A DNA stretch of 18,969 bases from CAZMGD01 sp964565705 (lineage in GTDB: Bacteria; Actinomycetota; Acidimicrobiia; Acidimicrobiales; Ilumatobacteraceae): assembly GCA_964565705.1 (NCBI GenBank), contig CAZMGD010000085.1:1-18969 (forward strand). Direction: 5' to 3'. A program made the position numbers and the translations under genes. The notes beneath the pieces are model-generated. The model searched no databases and had not been told where the DNA came from. It was given only the letters and a program-made list of their open reading frames with translations. The first letter of the stretch is position 1. Each line of letters begins with the position of its first letter. Positions 6,767-15,668 of this stretch are shown here, one piece after another.

Positions 6767-6773
6767 GCAGGGC

Positions 6774-8606
6774 GTGACCTCCCCCGCGCCCGCCACCTCC
6801 GCTCCTGCCAGCTTTGGCTCCGCCGGGGTCCACTGGGACCTCGACACCCTGCTCGACGGACGGCCGTCGGTGGAGGCGCTGCTCGACGAGGCCGACGCGA
6901 TCGCCGCCGAGCTCGCGGCCACCGGTCGCGGCCGGATCGCCCAGATGGCCGTGCCGGAGCTCGTGGAGTTCTACACGCGCTACGCCGAACTGCTCGACCG
7001 GCAGGGCAGGGCGGGCAGCTACGCCAGCCTCGAGTTCGCCGGCGACACCAGCGACCCGGCCAACGGCGCCCGCTACGCCATGGTGCAGCAGCGATCCACC
7101 GCCGTCGCGACGCAGCTGATCTTCATCGAGCTGGAGTGGGCAGCCGCGTCCGACGAGCACGTCGCCGCCGTCCTCTCCGACCCCGATGCCGGACTCGACT
7201 TCATCCGCCACCACCTCGAGTCGTCGCGGCGCTGGAAGCCGCATCTCCTCACCGAGCCCGAGGAGACGATCCTCACCGAGAAGGAGATGGTCGGTGCCAG
7301 CGCCTGGTCGCGCCTGTTCGACGAGCTCACCTCGGCGATCGAGCTCGAGCTGCCCGACGGCGACGGGGGCAGCGAGACGGTGCCGCTGGAGCACGGGTTG
7401 ATGCTGCTCCAGAACCCGGACCGGGCGGTGCGCCAGTCTGCCCACGCGGCGGTGACCGCCGGGCTCGCCACGGGTCTGCGCACGCGGGCCTACGTGTTCA
7501 ACACGCTGCTCAACGACAAACAGATCGACGACCGGCTACGGAAGTACGACTCGTGGATCTCCGCCCGAAACCTGTCCAACGAGGCATCCGACGACAGCGT
7601 CCAGGCCCTCGTCGACGCGGTCGTCGGTCGCTACGACATCCCCCAGCGGTGGTACGCCCTCAAGGCGAGGATCCTCGGCCTCGACCGGCTGGCCGACTAC
7701 GACCGGATGGCGTCGGTCGCGACGGCGACGTCCACCATCCAGTGGTCGGCGGCGACGGAGGTCGTGCTCGACGCCTACTCGTCGTTCTCCGGCGAGCTGG
7801 CTGGGATCGTGCAGCGCTTCTTGCGCGAGGAGTGGGTGGACGCCCCGCCGCGCCCCGGCAAGCGCCCCGGCGCGTTCTGCGCCTACACCGTGCCGTCGCA
7901 CCACCCGTACGTGCTCCTCAACTGGACCGGCTCCGGCCGCGACGTCGCCACGCTGGCCCACGAGCTCGGTCACGGCGTGCACGCCTACCTCTCCCGCGGC
8001 CAGGGGATCTTCCAGATGGGCACGCCGCTGACCCTCGCCGAGACGGCGTCGGTGTTCGGCGAGACGGTCACCAGCAAGCGGCTGCTGGGGATGATCGACG
8101 ACCCCGCCGAGCGGCTCGCCCTCCTGGCCGGGACCATCGACGACTCGATCGCGACCGTGTTCCGGCAGGTCGCGATGAACCGCTTCGAGCACTCGGTGCA
8201 CACCGCCCGCCGTGAGGAGGGCGAGCTCGCCGTCGACCGGTTCAACGAGCTGTGGGCCGACTCCCAGGCGGCGGTGCTCGGCGATGCGGTCGAGATCACC
8301 GACGGCTACCGCAGCTGGTGGAGCTACATCCCGCACTTCATCTCGACGCCCGGATACGTGTACGCCTACGCCTACGGCCAGCTGCTCGCGCTGAGCGTCT
8401 ACCGCCAGTACGAGCTCGGCGGTGACGACTTCGTGCCCCAGTACCTCGAGCTGCTCCGCGCCGGTGGCTCGCTGCCGCCGGAGGAGCTCGGCAAGATCGT
8501 CGGCTGCGACCTCGCCGACCCCGGCTTCTGGGACGGTGGTCTGGCGATCGTCGACGAGCAGCTGCGGGCGGCCGAGGAGGCCGCGATCGCCGCCGGTCGA
8601 GTGTGA
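6774..8606 (+). CDS. M3-family oligoendopeptidase (PepF-like)
   Basis: A 610-residue cytosolic zinc metallopeptidase that should cleave short peptides. The zinc-binding HELGH lies at residues 396-400 (LAHELGHGVHAYLSRGQ) and the third ligand is E423 in TLAETASVFGE, the M3 signature. The N-terminal helical part (about 70-370) has the PepF-type pattern, including RWKPHLLTEPEETILTEKE and FNTLLNDKQIDDRLRKYDSW. The C-terminus has STPGYVYAYAYGQLLALS with the tyrosines that line the substrate site. No signal peptide is present. Length is typical of the clade (about 590-610). The GTG start at 6774 is supported by a TAnnnT box 7 nt upstream and by the WDLDTLL motif shortly after. It is transcribed alone or together with the following secreted peptidase gene. 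Confidence 0.95.
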   Translation: MTSPAPATSAPASFGSAGVHWDLDTLLDGRPSVEALLDEADAIAAELAATGRGRIAQMAVPELVEFYTRYAELLDRQGRAGSYASLEFAGDTSDPANGARYAMVQQRSTAVATQLIFIELEWAAASDEHVAAVLSDPDAGLDFIRHHLESSRRWKPHLLTEPEETILTEKEMVGASAWSRLFDELTSAIELELPDGDGGSETVPLEHGLMLLQNPDRAVRQSAHAAVTAGLATGLRTRAYVFNTLLNDKQIDDRLRKYDSWISARNLSNEASDDSVQALVDAVVGRYDIPQRWYALKARILGLDRLADYDRMASVATATSTIQWSAATEVVLDAYSSFSGELAGIVQRFLREEWVDAPPRPGKRPGAFCAYTVPSHHPYVLLNWTGSGRDVATLAHELGHGVHAYLSRGQGIFQMGTPLTLAETASVFGETVTSKRLLGMIDDPAERLALLAGTIDDSIATVFRQVAMNRFEHSVHTARREEGELAVDRFNELWADSQAAVLGDAVEITDGYRSWWSYIPHFISTPGYVYAYAYGQLLALSVYRQYELGGDDFVPQYLELLRAGGSLPPEELGKIVGCDLADPGFWDGGLAIVDEQLRAAEEAAIAAGRV

Positions 8607-8617
8607 CGTCCGTCACG
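8602..8617. promoter_or_regulatory. Crp/GlxR-like operator candidate
   Basis: TGTGA-N6-TCACG matches nine of ten fixed bases of the Crp-type consensus TGTGA-N6-TCACA. The core dyad GTGACG-TC-CGTCAC (8603-8616) is perfect. It overlaps the pepF stop codon and is centred about 145 bp before the M15 peptidase start, a workable position for an activator or repressor of that gene. Confidence 0.4.
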
Positions 8618-8754
8618 AAGTGATCGGCGGCGGCGGTCGCGGCAGCGTCGTCAACAGGCCTGCGCCACCCTGCGCGATGTAACTACAGCGGCGTGACTCG
8701 GACCCGGGTCGCGGTCGCCTCAACGAACGGGCCCGACGTGCCGATCACTGCTAC

Positions 8755-11181
8755 GTGCGCAGCTCGCGGTGGATCTCTTCGTGCGCGGTCGTGGCCATGG
8801 TCGCGTCCGCGATGCCCGGTGGCTGGATCACCCCGGTCGCCCACGCTGCCGACGAGACGCCTTGGACGATGCCGGTGCGCCCCGCGTTCTGCACGGCGGC
8901 GCAGGCCGCGTCGGGCAGCGTCGCCGGGTGCTTGCTCGACGGTGCGGACGGCCAGCCCGACGCCCGGGGCTGGGCCCGGGCGCCGTTTCCCGACGCGTCC
9001 GGTGCGACGGCGTTCACGACGGTCAGCGTCGGCGCGTCGGGCGAGGTCGTGCGGCGGGTCCAGGCCGCGCTCGTGCAGCAGGGCGTCCCCACCGCGGTGG
9101 ACGGCAGCTTCGGCGCGGCGACGCAGGCGTCCGTCCAGACCTTCCAGCAGAAGGTCGCCCTCACCCCGACCGGCGTCGTCGACACGGCGACGGCAGCCGC
9201 GCTGGGCATCTACAGCGTCGGCGGCGGGCAGCCCACCGACTGGACGCCGCTCGCTCGGGGATCGACCGGCGAGGCGGTCCGCAGCGTGCAGGTCTCCCTC
9301 AACGCCCAGGGCGCAGCGCTGCTGACCGACGGGCTGTTCGGGGCGCTGACCGAGGCCGCGGTGGTCGCCTACCAGAACGCCAACGGGCTGCCGCCGACGG
9401 GCGTCGTCGACGCGGCGACGGCCGACCGCCTCGGGGTCCGGGCGTACACCGGTGGGTTCCCCGCCGGCTGGACGTGGTCGGGTTGGGGCTTCAACAGCTC
9501 GTACGCGCTCATCGCCTGGGAGGCGCAGCTGGTTGCCAACCAGGAGAAGATCGGCCCGGTGTCGAAGGGGGCGATCAAGTCGCTGCCCGGCGCCGAGGCG
9601 CTGTTCGAAGGGTTCGTGCGCGACATCGTCGCCGGCGGTTACCCGATCAAGGATCTCGGCACTTACGTGTTCCGCTGCACGTCCAACAGCCGCAAGGACT
9701 GCCAAGGCCTCACGCGGACGTCGCTGTCCAACCACTCCTACGGTCTCGCCCTCGACGTCAACCCGACGGCGAACCCCGAGCTGCGCTACGCCAACTGCCA
9801 GATGCCCGTGACCGTCGACATCCCCCAGTGGGTGGTGCAGACCGCTGAGAAGTGGGGCCTCTACTGGGGTGGGTACGGCTGGGGCAAGGGGTGCGCGTCG
9901 CCGAGCGACACGACGACCGGGATCATCCGCGACAGCATGCACTTCGAGTTCCGCGGCACGCCGGCGCAGGCGGCCGCGATCCTCGCCGTCAACGGCGGGC
10001 TGCCGCTGTACGTCCCGCCGGGATGCGACGCCTATGTCGACGGCGCTGGCGCGACCACGGGCCCCTGCCTCGACGGCGCCCGGCCACCGGCCGGCTCGCG
10101 CCTCGTCGTGCGTACCGGCGCGCCGGCAGGCGCCGACGCAGCACTGGTCAACATCACCGTCGCCGACCCCACCGCGGCGGGCTACGTGACCGCAGAAGCG
10201 TGTGGCGCACTGCCGGCGGGCGATCGCGGATCCTCGAACGGGAACTACGCGGCGGGGCAGACCGTCGCCAACGTGTCGGTGGTCCCCGTCGACGGGCGCG
10301 GCTGGTTCTGCGTGTACACCTCCGCCGCGGCCCACGTGATCGTCGACGTGCAGGGCTACCTGACGCCGAGCGGTGGATCGCTGCTGCACGTCATCGACCC
10401 GCGACGCGTCACCGACACCCGCACCGGCTCCACGTGCCGCACGGACGGCTCGTGTGCGCCGGTCGGCCCGGTTCCGGCCGGGACCGTGCAGCAGGTGAGC
10501 GTGCCCGGCATCGACGGGGCGACCGCCGTGCTCGCCAACCTGACGGTGACGCAACCGAAGGGTGCCGGCTATCTCACCGCGGACTCGTGTGCGACGCTGC
10601 AGCCCGGCGAGCAGATCCGCTCGAACGCGAACTACGCGGCCGGGGCGACGGTGGCCAACCTCGCCGTGGTGCCGACGGTGGCCGGCGCTGCCGGGCAGTC
10701 GCTGTGCACCTACGCGGACCAACAGGTCGACACGATCGTCGACGTGCAGGGGTACTTCGCCCCGGCGGCGGCCGGCGGCATGGGCCTCATCACCCAGCCC
10801 GCCCAGCGCCTCGTCGACACCCGGCTGTCCGCCCGCCCCGGCGCGGCGTCGATCACCCGCCTGCAGGCCCCTGCGGGTGTCGCCGCCGTGCTGGTCAACC
10901 TCACGCTCACGGACGGCGCTTCGGCCGGCTACGTGACCGCCGACCGGTGCTCGGTGCTGGCGCCAGGAGAGCAGGCCAAGAGCAACGGCAACTTCGCTCC
11001 TGCGCGTACCGTGGCCAACCTGTCGGTCGTACCCGTCGATGCCGACGGTGCGTTCTGCATCTACACCTCGGCGGCCGTGAACCTGATCGTCGACCTGCAG
11101 GGCACGCTCGCCGCCGGCGCGGGCGCCCAGTTCCAGCCGATCACGCCTGTGCGCCGGCTCGACACCCGTCAACCCGCCTGA
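8755..11181 (+). CDS. Secreted M15-family peptidoglycan peptidase with two PG-binding domains and three surface repeats
   Basis: An 808-residue exported protein. A signal peptide (about 1-31, ending VAHA) is followed by two PG_binding_1 domains at about 90-150 and 164-228 (GEVVRRVQAALVQQG...VDGSFGAAT; GEAVRSVQVSLNAQG...TDGLFGALT). An M15 (VanY/D,D-carboxypeptidase-like) catalytic domain spans about 245-415: H327-x6-D334 in SNHSYGLALD, and D393-x2-H396 in DSMHFEF, provide zinc ligands and catalytic acid. The C-terminal half holds three tandem modules of about 115-135 residues, each with VNxTVT, AGYVTA, SNxNYAAGxTVANLxVVP, a conserved Cys pair, VDVQGY and DTR. They are probably extracellular adhesion or wall-display modules. 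Likely role: trimming peptide cross-links in the cell wall. The GTG start at 8755 gives the signal peptide directly; no in-frame start was seen upstream back to 8692. Confidence 0.9.
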   Translation: MRSSRWISSCAVVAMVASAMPGGWITPVAHAADETPWTMPVRPAFCTAAQAASGSVAGCLLDGADGQPDARGWARAPFPDASGATAFTTVSVGASGEVVRRVQAALVQQGVPTAVDGSFGAATQASVQTFQQKVALTPTGVVDTATAAALGIYSVGGGQPTDWTPLARGSTGEAVRSVQVSLNAQGAALLTDGLFGALTEAAVVAYQNANGLPPTGVVDAATADRLGVRAYTGGFPAGWTWSGWGFNSSYALIAWEAQLVANQEKIGPVSKGAIKSLPGAEALFEGFVRDIVAGGYPIKDLGTYVFRCTSNSRKDCQGLTRTSLSNHSYGLALDVNPTANPELRYANCQMPVTVDIPQWVVQTAEKWGLYWGGYGWGKGCASPSDTTTGIIRDSMHFEFRGTPAQAAAILAVNGGLPLYVPPGCDAYVDGAGATTGPCLDGARPPAGSRLVVRTGAPAGADAALVNITVADPTAAGYVTAEACGALPAGDRGSSNGNYAAGQTVANVSVVPVDGRGWFCVYTSAAAHVIVDVQGYLTPSGGSLLHVIDPRRVTDTRTGSTCRTDGSCAPVGPVPAGTVQQVSVPGIDGATAVLANLTVTQPKGAGYLTADSCATLQPGEQIRSNANYAAGATVANLAVVPTVAGAAGQSLCTYADQQVDTIVDVQGYFAPAAAGGMGLITQPAQRLVDTRLSARPGAASITRLQAPAGVAAVLVNLTLTDGASAGYVTADRCSVLAPGEQAKSNGNFAPARTVANLSVVPVDADGAFCIYTSAAVNLIVDLQGTLAAGAGAQFQPITPVRRLDTRQPA
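10072..11169 (+). repeat. Three tandem protein-level repeats in the M15 peptidase C-terminus
   Basis: Units lie at about 10072-10422, 10423-10824 and 10825-11169, defined by ending in DTR. Each has one cysteine in a DxC/EAC site and one in FCVY/LCTY/FCIY, 36-39 residues apart (483/519, 612/651, 732/768), consistent with a disulfide. Unit 2 has an insert with an extra Cys pair (561, 567). The units are divergent at the DNA level, so this is old duplication, not a recent tandem array. Confidence 0.85.
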
Positions 11182-11192
11182 GCCAGTTGACG

Positions 11193-11208
11193 GTGCCGCC
11201 ACCGGCAC
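11193..11208 (+). terminator. Weak hairpin after the M15 peptidase gene
   Basis: GTGCCG (11193-11198) and CGGCAC (11203-11208) form a 6-bp stem with a 4-nt loop, 11 nt after the stop codon. No T-run follows, so the terminator call is tentative. The rest of the 85-bp gap before capA shows nothing else clear. Confidence 0.3.
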
Positions 11209-11266
11209 GAACCTCCTGTGCGGGTATCCGCGCGTGCGCTGAGGTGGGGTGGGATGCTTCTCGCCG

Positions 11267-12550
11267 ATGGGGCAGGTGCGGGCTGTGCACGTGGGCGCTG
11301 CGTTCGTGGTCGCCGTCGCCGTCGCGTGCTTGATCGCCGATCCAACACCTGCGGCGTCACCCACCGGCCGTGCCCCCGGCTCGGTGCCGGTCGAGGCGCT
11401 GGCGGTCGTCGCGTCGGGCCACCCGGTCGTCAGCGAACCGGCACCGGACTCTTCGAGCGCGACGGACGCCCCCGTCGCTCAGGCCGCAGCGCTGTCCGAC
11501 GTGGCGGTCGCGGCAGCGCCGGCGGTGCGTCTCGACACCTTCGACCCCGGGCTCACGATGGCGTTCACCGGCGACACGCTCATGCACAGCCCGATCGTCG
11601 GCAAGGCCGCGTCGAACGCCGGAGGGACCGGGTACGACTTCACGCCGATGTTCGCCGAGATCGCGCCCTTGCTCGAACCGGCCGAACTGGCCGTGTGCCA
11701 CCTCGAGACACCGATCGCTCCGCCGGGCGAGGCGCTCAGCACCGCGCCGCTGTACGGGGTGCCCGCCGAGGTGACCAGCGCGCTCGCCGCGGCGCACTAC
11801 GACCGGTGCTCGACGGCGAGCAACCACTCGCTCGACCGCGGCACCGCCGGGATCGACGCCACCATCGCCGCGCTCACCGCCTCCGGACTCGGGCAGAGCG
11901 GCATGGCGTCCGAGCCGACCGGCGCCGAGCCACAGGTGTTCGACGTCGGTGATGTCAGCATCAGCCACTTGTCGTACTCCTACGGCTTCAACGGCATCCC
12001 GTTGCCGGCCGGCCAACCCTGGCGGGCCGGGCTCATCGAACCGTCACGGATCATTGCTGATGCAACGACCGCGAGGGCGCGGGGTGCTCAGATCGTGATC
12101 GTCAGCCTGCACTGGGGCGTGGAGAAGTCGGCGCTGATCACGGCCGAGCAGCGCTCGGTCGCCCAGGCGATCACGGCCAGCGGGCAGATCGATCTGGTGG
12201 TCGGCCACCACGCCCACGTGCTGCAGCCGATCGAGCAGGTGAACGGGGTGTGGGTGATCTACGGCCTGGGCAACCTGATCTCCAACCTCGGCGCGATCGC
12301 CGGCTGGCCGGCCGGCGCTGCCGACGGAGCGATCGCCCAGGTGCGCTTCGTCCAGCAGGCCGACGGCCGGTACGCCGCGGAGCGCCCGGTGATCCAGCCG
12401 ACGTGGGTCGACATCGCGGCCGGCTGGCTGATCCGACCGGTGCTGGCCGATCTCGCCGATCCGACCGTACCCGAGTCGGTCAAGACGTTGCTCGTGCAGT
12501 CCCGCGACCGGACCGCATCGGTGCTCGGCGAGTACCTGGCTGCCGCCTGA
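11267..12550 (+). CDS. Secreted CapA-family protein (poly-gamma-glutamate capsule synthesis-like, metallophosphoesterase fold)
   Basis: A 427-residue protein. The N-terminus (MGQVRAVHVGAAFVVAVAVACLIA) is a signal peptide or membrane anchor, then an Ala/Pro/Ser-rich linker to about residue 90. The CapA domain follows, with all its usual blocks in order: FTGDTLMHSP, CHLETPI (usually NLETP), SNHSLDRGTAGIDATI, SLHWGVE, GHHAHVLQPIE and YGLGNLISN. The fold is that of calcineurin-like phosphoesterases. CapA/PgsA proteins take part in poly-gamma-glutamate polymer synthesis or attachment, but no PgsB or PgsC partner is nearby, so a capsule role is unproven. Start choice: ATG at 11267 lies 8 nt after a GATGCT box and gives a clean signal peptide; a GTG at 11249 would add six residues. 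It follows another exported envelope protein on the same strand. Confidence 0.87.
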   Translation: MGQVRAVHVGAAFVVAVAVACLIADPTPAASPTGRAPGSVPVEALAVVASGHPVVSEPAPDSSSATDAPVAQAAALSDVAVAAAPAVRLDTFDPGLTMAFTGDTLMHSPIVGKAASNAGGTGYDFTPMFAEIAPLLEPAELAVCHLETPIAPPGEALSTAPLYGVPAEVTSALAAAHYDRCSTASNHSLDRGTAGIDATIAALTASGLGQSGMASEPTGAEPQVFDVGDVSISHLSYSYGFNGIPLPAGQPWRAGLIEPSRIIADATTARARGAQIVIVSLHWGVEKSALITAEQRSVAQAITASGQIDLVVGHHAHVLQPIEQVNGVWVIYGLGNLISNLGAIAGWPAGAADGAIAQVRFVQQADGRYAAERPVIQPTWVDIAAGWLIRPVLADLADPTVPESVKTLLVQSRDRTASVLGEYLAAA

Positions 12551-12561
12551 CCACCCGCGGC

Positions 12562-12567
12562 TACGGT
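12562..12567 (+). promoter_or_regulatory. Candidate -10 box before thymidine kinase
   Basis: TACGGT fits TAnnnT and lies 9 nt before the ATG at 12577. No Shine-Dalgarno is visible in the 26-bp gap after capA. Spacing is slightly longer than at the other leaderless candidates, so confidence is lower. Confidence 0.25.
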
Positions 12568-12576
12568 CGGGCGCCG

Positions 12577-13188
12577 ATGGCGATCCTGCGCTTCAGCTTC
12601 GGGACGATGGGGTCGGGCAAGAGCACGCTGGCGCTGCAGATCCACCACAACCTGTCGTCGCGTGGACTGAACGGACGGCTGCTGACCAAGCTCGATCGCG
12701 ATGGCACGCAGGTCACCAGCCGGCTCGGGGTGTCGGCACCGGCGATCGAGGTGGACGCCGGGATGGACCTCTTCGAGGTCGCCACCGCCGTGCCCGGCCT
12801 GCAGTTCCTGGTGTGCGACGAGGTGCAGTTCTACGAGGTCGAGCAATGCGACCAGCTCGCCCGCGTCGTCGACGAGCTCAGCGTCGACGTGTATGCGTTC
12901 GGGCTGATCACCGACTTCCGGGGTCTGCTGTTCGAGGGCACGCGGCGGATGCTCGAGATCGCCGACGAGCGCGTGGAGATGCAGGTGGAGGCGCGTTGTT
13001 GGTGCGGCGCGCGAGCCACGCACAACGCCCGCCTCGTCAACGACGTGCTCGTGCACGAGGGTGAGACCGTCGTCGTCGGCGACACCGAGGCCGAGGCCGA
13101 CACGCCGCTGTTCGGCGATGTGGTGCGCTACGAGCTGCTCTGCCGGCGTCACTACCTGAGCGGCGACACGGGGGTTGCCGGCGGGTGA
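12577..13188 (+). CDS. tdk: Thymidine kinase (type II, TK1-like)
   Basis: A 203-residue cytosolic kinase that phosphorylates thymidine with ATP in the pyrimidine salvage pathway. The P-loop FGTMGSGKS is at residues 8-16, the Walker B/catalytic DEVQF at 81-85 (E82 as general base), and GLITDFRG at 109-116. The zinc site is built from C141 and C143 (CWCGARATHNAR) with C189 and H192 (CRRHY). The lasso region follows between them (VVVGDTEAEADTPLF). Length agrees with bacterial TK1-type enzymes (about 190-220). The ATG start at 12577 places the P-loop at the normal position. The frame is open upstream to 12250 but that overlaps capA and is ignored. With nrdJ at the left end this gene contributes to dNTP supply, but the two are not adjacent. 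Confidence 0.95.
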   Translation: MAILRFSFGTMGSGKSTLALQIHHNLSSRGLNGRLLTKLDRDGTQVTSRLGVSAPAIEVDAGMDLFEVATAVPGLQFLVCDEVQFYEVEQCDQLARVVDELSVDVYAFGLITDFRGLLFEGTRRMLEIADERVEMQVEARCWCGARATHNARLVNDVLVHEGETVVVGDTEAEADTPLFGDVVRYELLCRRHYLSGDTGVAGG

Positions 13189-13221
13189 TGCCGGGGTAGG
13201 AGCACCGGCGCGCACGGTCGA

Positions 13222-13227
13222 TACGCT
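13222..13227 (+). promoter_or_regulatory. Candidate -10 box for the thiolase gene
   Basis: TACGCT fits TAnnnT and lies 31 nt before the GTG at 13259, leaving room for a leader of about 25 nt that contains the Shine-Dalgarno sequence. No convincing -35 was found. Confidence 0.3.
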
Positions 13228-13245
13228 GCCTGGCAGTCGTTTCCC

Positions 13246-13253
13246 AGAAGGAG
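13246..13253 (+). promoter_or_regulatory. Strong Shine-Dalgarno sequence for the thiolase gene
   Basis: AGAAGGAG at 13246-13253 is followed by 5 nt and then GTG at 13259. This is the clearest ribosome binding site in the window and decides the start against the in-frame upstream GTG at 13175. Confidence 0.8.
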
Positions 13254-13258
13254 CAACC

Positions 13259-14455
<1,197 letters not shown>

Positions 14456-14463
14456 ACGTACTG

Positions 14464-14502
14464 ATGGCTCGCCGCGCTCGCCGAGGGGTGGCTGCGGCGC
14501 AG
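14464..14502. repeat. Dispersed intergenic repeat, shortened copy B
   Basis: The stretch has TGGCTCGCCGCGCTCGC (14464-14480) and then GTGGCTGCGGCGCAG (14488-14502), matching the two ends of the first half of copy A (6593-6609 and 6655-6669) with the middle removed. The palindrome CTGCGGCGCAG is retained. It lies in the 51-bp gap between convergent thiolase and MFS genes, where a hairpin could help end transcription. Confidence 0.55.
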
Positions 14503-14506
14503 TGTT

Positions 14507-15667
14507 TCAGGCGGGTTCGGGGACCGGGGTGGGGCTCGGCTCGGACTTGCTGAGCAGCCAGGTGATCGTGCCGAGGACGGCGATGCTCGCGCCGGCGATC
14601 AGGAACAACGTCCTCGCGCCGATCACCCCATAGGCGGCCGACGCCACCAGCGCGACCACCGCATTCATGCCGACCAGCACCGCGCCGGCGAGACCCTGCG
14701 CCGCGCTCGCCCGGCCCGGCGGTGCTGCCGCGGCGAGCGCAGCCCAGGCTGCGGGGTTGGCGCCGGCCTGCACCACGGCCTCGCCGATGCCGAGCAGGAT
14801 CGGGATCGCGGGCACGGTGAACAGCCCGTAGGACGCCGTGAGCGGCGCGACGAACCACAGGCCGGCGAGCGCGACCGGGATCGCTCCGCGCCGGTCGGCG
14901 AGGCGCCCGCCGCGCGATGCCAGCAGCACGAACGGCAGCGCGTACGCGGTGAGGCTGAGGCCGACCAGCCATTCCTCGGCACCGAGGTCGCCGAGGAAGC
15001 GGCCCCAGAGCGCGTCGTAGAGACCGACCGGCAGGGCGAGAGACAGGCAGAGCAGCACCGCGACCAGCACCTGACGGTTGCGCAGCAGATCGAAGGCGAG
15101 TCGCTGGGGCGCGGCGTGCGCCTCGACGTGCGGGATGTGCACGGTGAGCAGCATCACGAACGCGGCGACCGCGGCGCCGGCGAACACGACGAAGGGCCAC
15201 CGCAGGCCGAGGGGCCCGGCGAGGATGCCGCCGAGGGCGGGCCCGATCGCGAACCCGGCCAGCTCGGCCGCCGAGATCCGCCCGAGGCGTTGCGCGGCGT
15301 GCTCGGTCGACAGCGATGCGATCAGCGCCCGAGCAGCGGGCGCGAAGCAGCCGAACGCGGCGCCGACGAGGGCCCGGCCGATCGCGAACTGCGCAAGGCT
15401 GCCGCCGGTCGCGAACACGATGTTGCCGACGACCGACAAGATCGTGCCGAGCAGCAGCAGGCGCTTGGTGTAGCCGCGGTCGGCGAGTGGCGACATCAGC
15501 AGCTGGACGAGGAACGAGGTGGCGAAGCCGGTGGCGGCGATGATCCCGAGCCCGACGTCGTCGAACCCGTACTCGTCCTGCAGCGACGCGATCAGGGCGA
15601 AGATGACGCTGTTGCTGGCGCTGAGCGCTGCGGTCGAGATCAGCAGCACTCGCTCGAGGCGAGTCAC
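14507..15667 (-). CDS. MFS transporter, probable efflux permease
   Basis: A 386-residue inner-membrane protein with about 12 hydrophobic helices. Motif A occurs in the loop between helices 2 and 3 (SPLADRGYTKRLLLLG) and a second version in the loop between helices 8 and 9 (GGRLADRRGAIPVAL), the two-fold pattern of the major facilitator superfamily. Helix 5 region GPALGGILAGPLGLRWPF resembles the antiporter motif C block of drug:H+ exporters, so efflux is more likely than uptake; the substrate is unknown. It is the last gene of the aroF-led operon: its GTG (15667) starts one nucleotide after the TGA of the preceding gene, so translation is coupled. It converges on the thiolase gene, with a repeat remnant between. 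Confidence 0.9.
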   Translation of the reverse strand: MTRLERVLLISTAALSASNSVIFALIASLQDEYGFDDVGLGIIAATGFATSFLVQLLMSPLADRGYTKRLLLLGTILSVVGNIVFATGGSLAQFAIGRALVGAAFGCFAPAARALIASLSTEHAAQRLGRISAAELAGFAIGPALGGILAGPLGLRWPFVVFAGAAVAAFVMLLTVHIPHVEAHAAPQRLAFDLLRNRQVLVAVLLCLSLALPVGLYDALWGRFLGDLGAEEWLVGLSLTAYALPFVLLASRGGRLADRRGAIPVALAGLWFVAPLTASYGLFTVPAIPILLGIGEAVVQAGANPAAWAALAAAAPPGRASAAQGLAGAVLVGMNAVVALVASAAYGVIGARTLFLIAGASIAVLGTITWLLSKSEPSPTPVPEPA

Positions 15668-15668
15668 C

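Noticed and set aside
10072..11169. Recent tandem DNA repeat or phase-variable array in the M15 peptidase gene
   Set aside because: The modules are similar at protein level only; nucleotide identity is broken throughout and module lengths differ.
8683..11364. Minus-strand open frame of about 890 codons opposite the M15 peptidase gene
   Set aside because: Low-complexity Arg/Asp/Gly/His composition without motifs; antisense shadow of a gene with clear signal peptide, PG-binding and M15 motifs.
12709..13152. Zinc site of thymidine kinase defective because of C-x-C instead of C-x2-C
   Set aside because: From memory, the CWCG form is common in actinobacterial thymidine kinases, and the partner C189 and H192 are present, so this is not a lesion.
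13175..13258. Thiolase start at the upstream GTG (13175)
   Set aside because: It overlaps the thymidine kinase end, adds 28 residues not belonging to the thiolase fold, and a strong Shine-Dalgarno points to GTG 13259.
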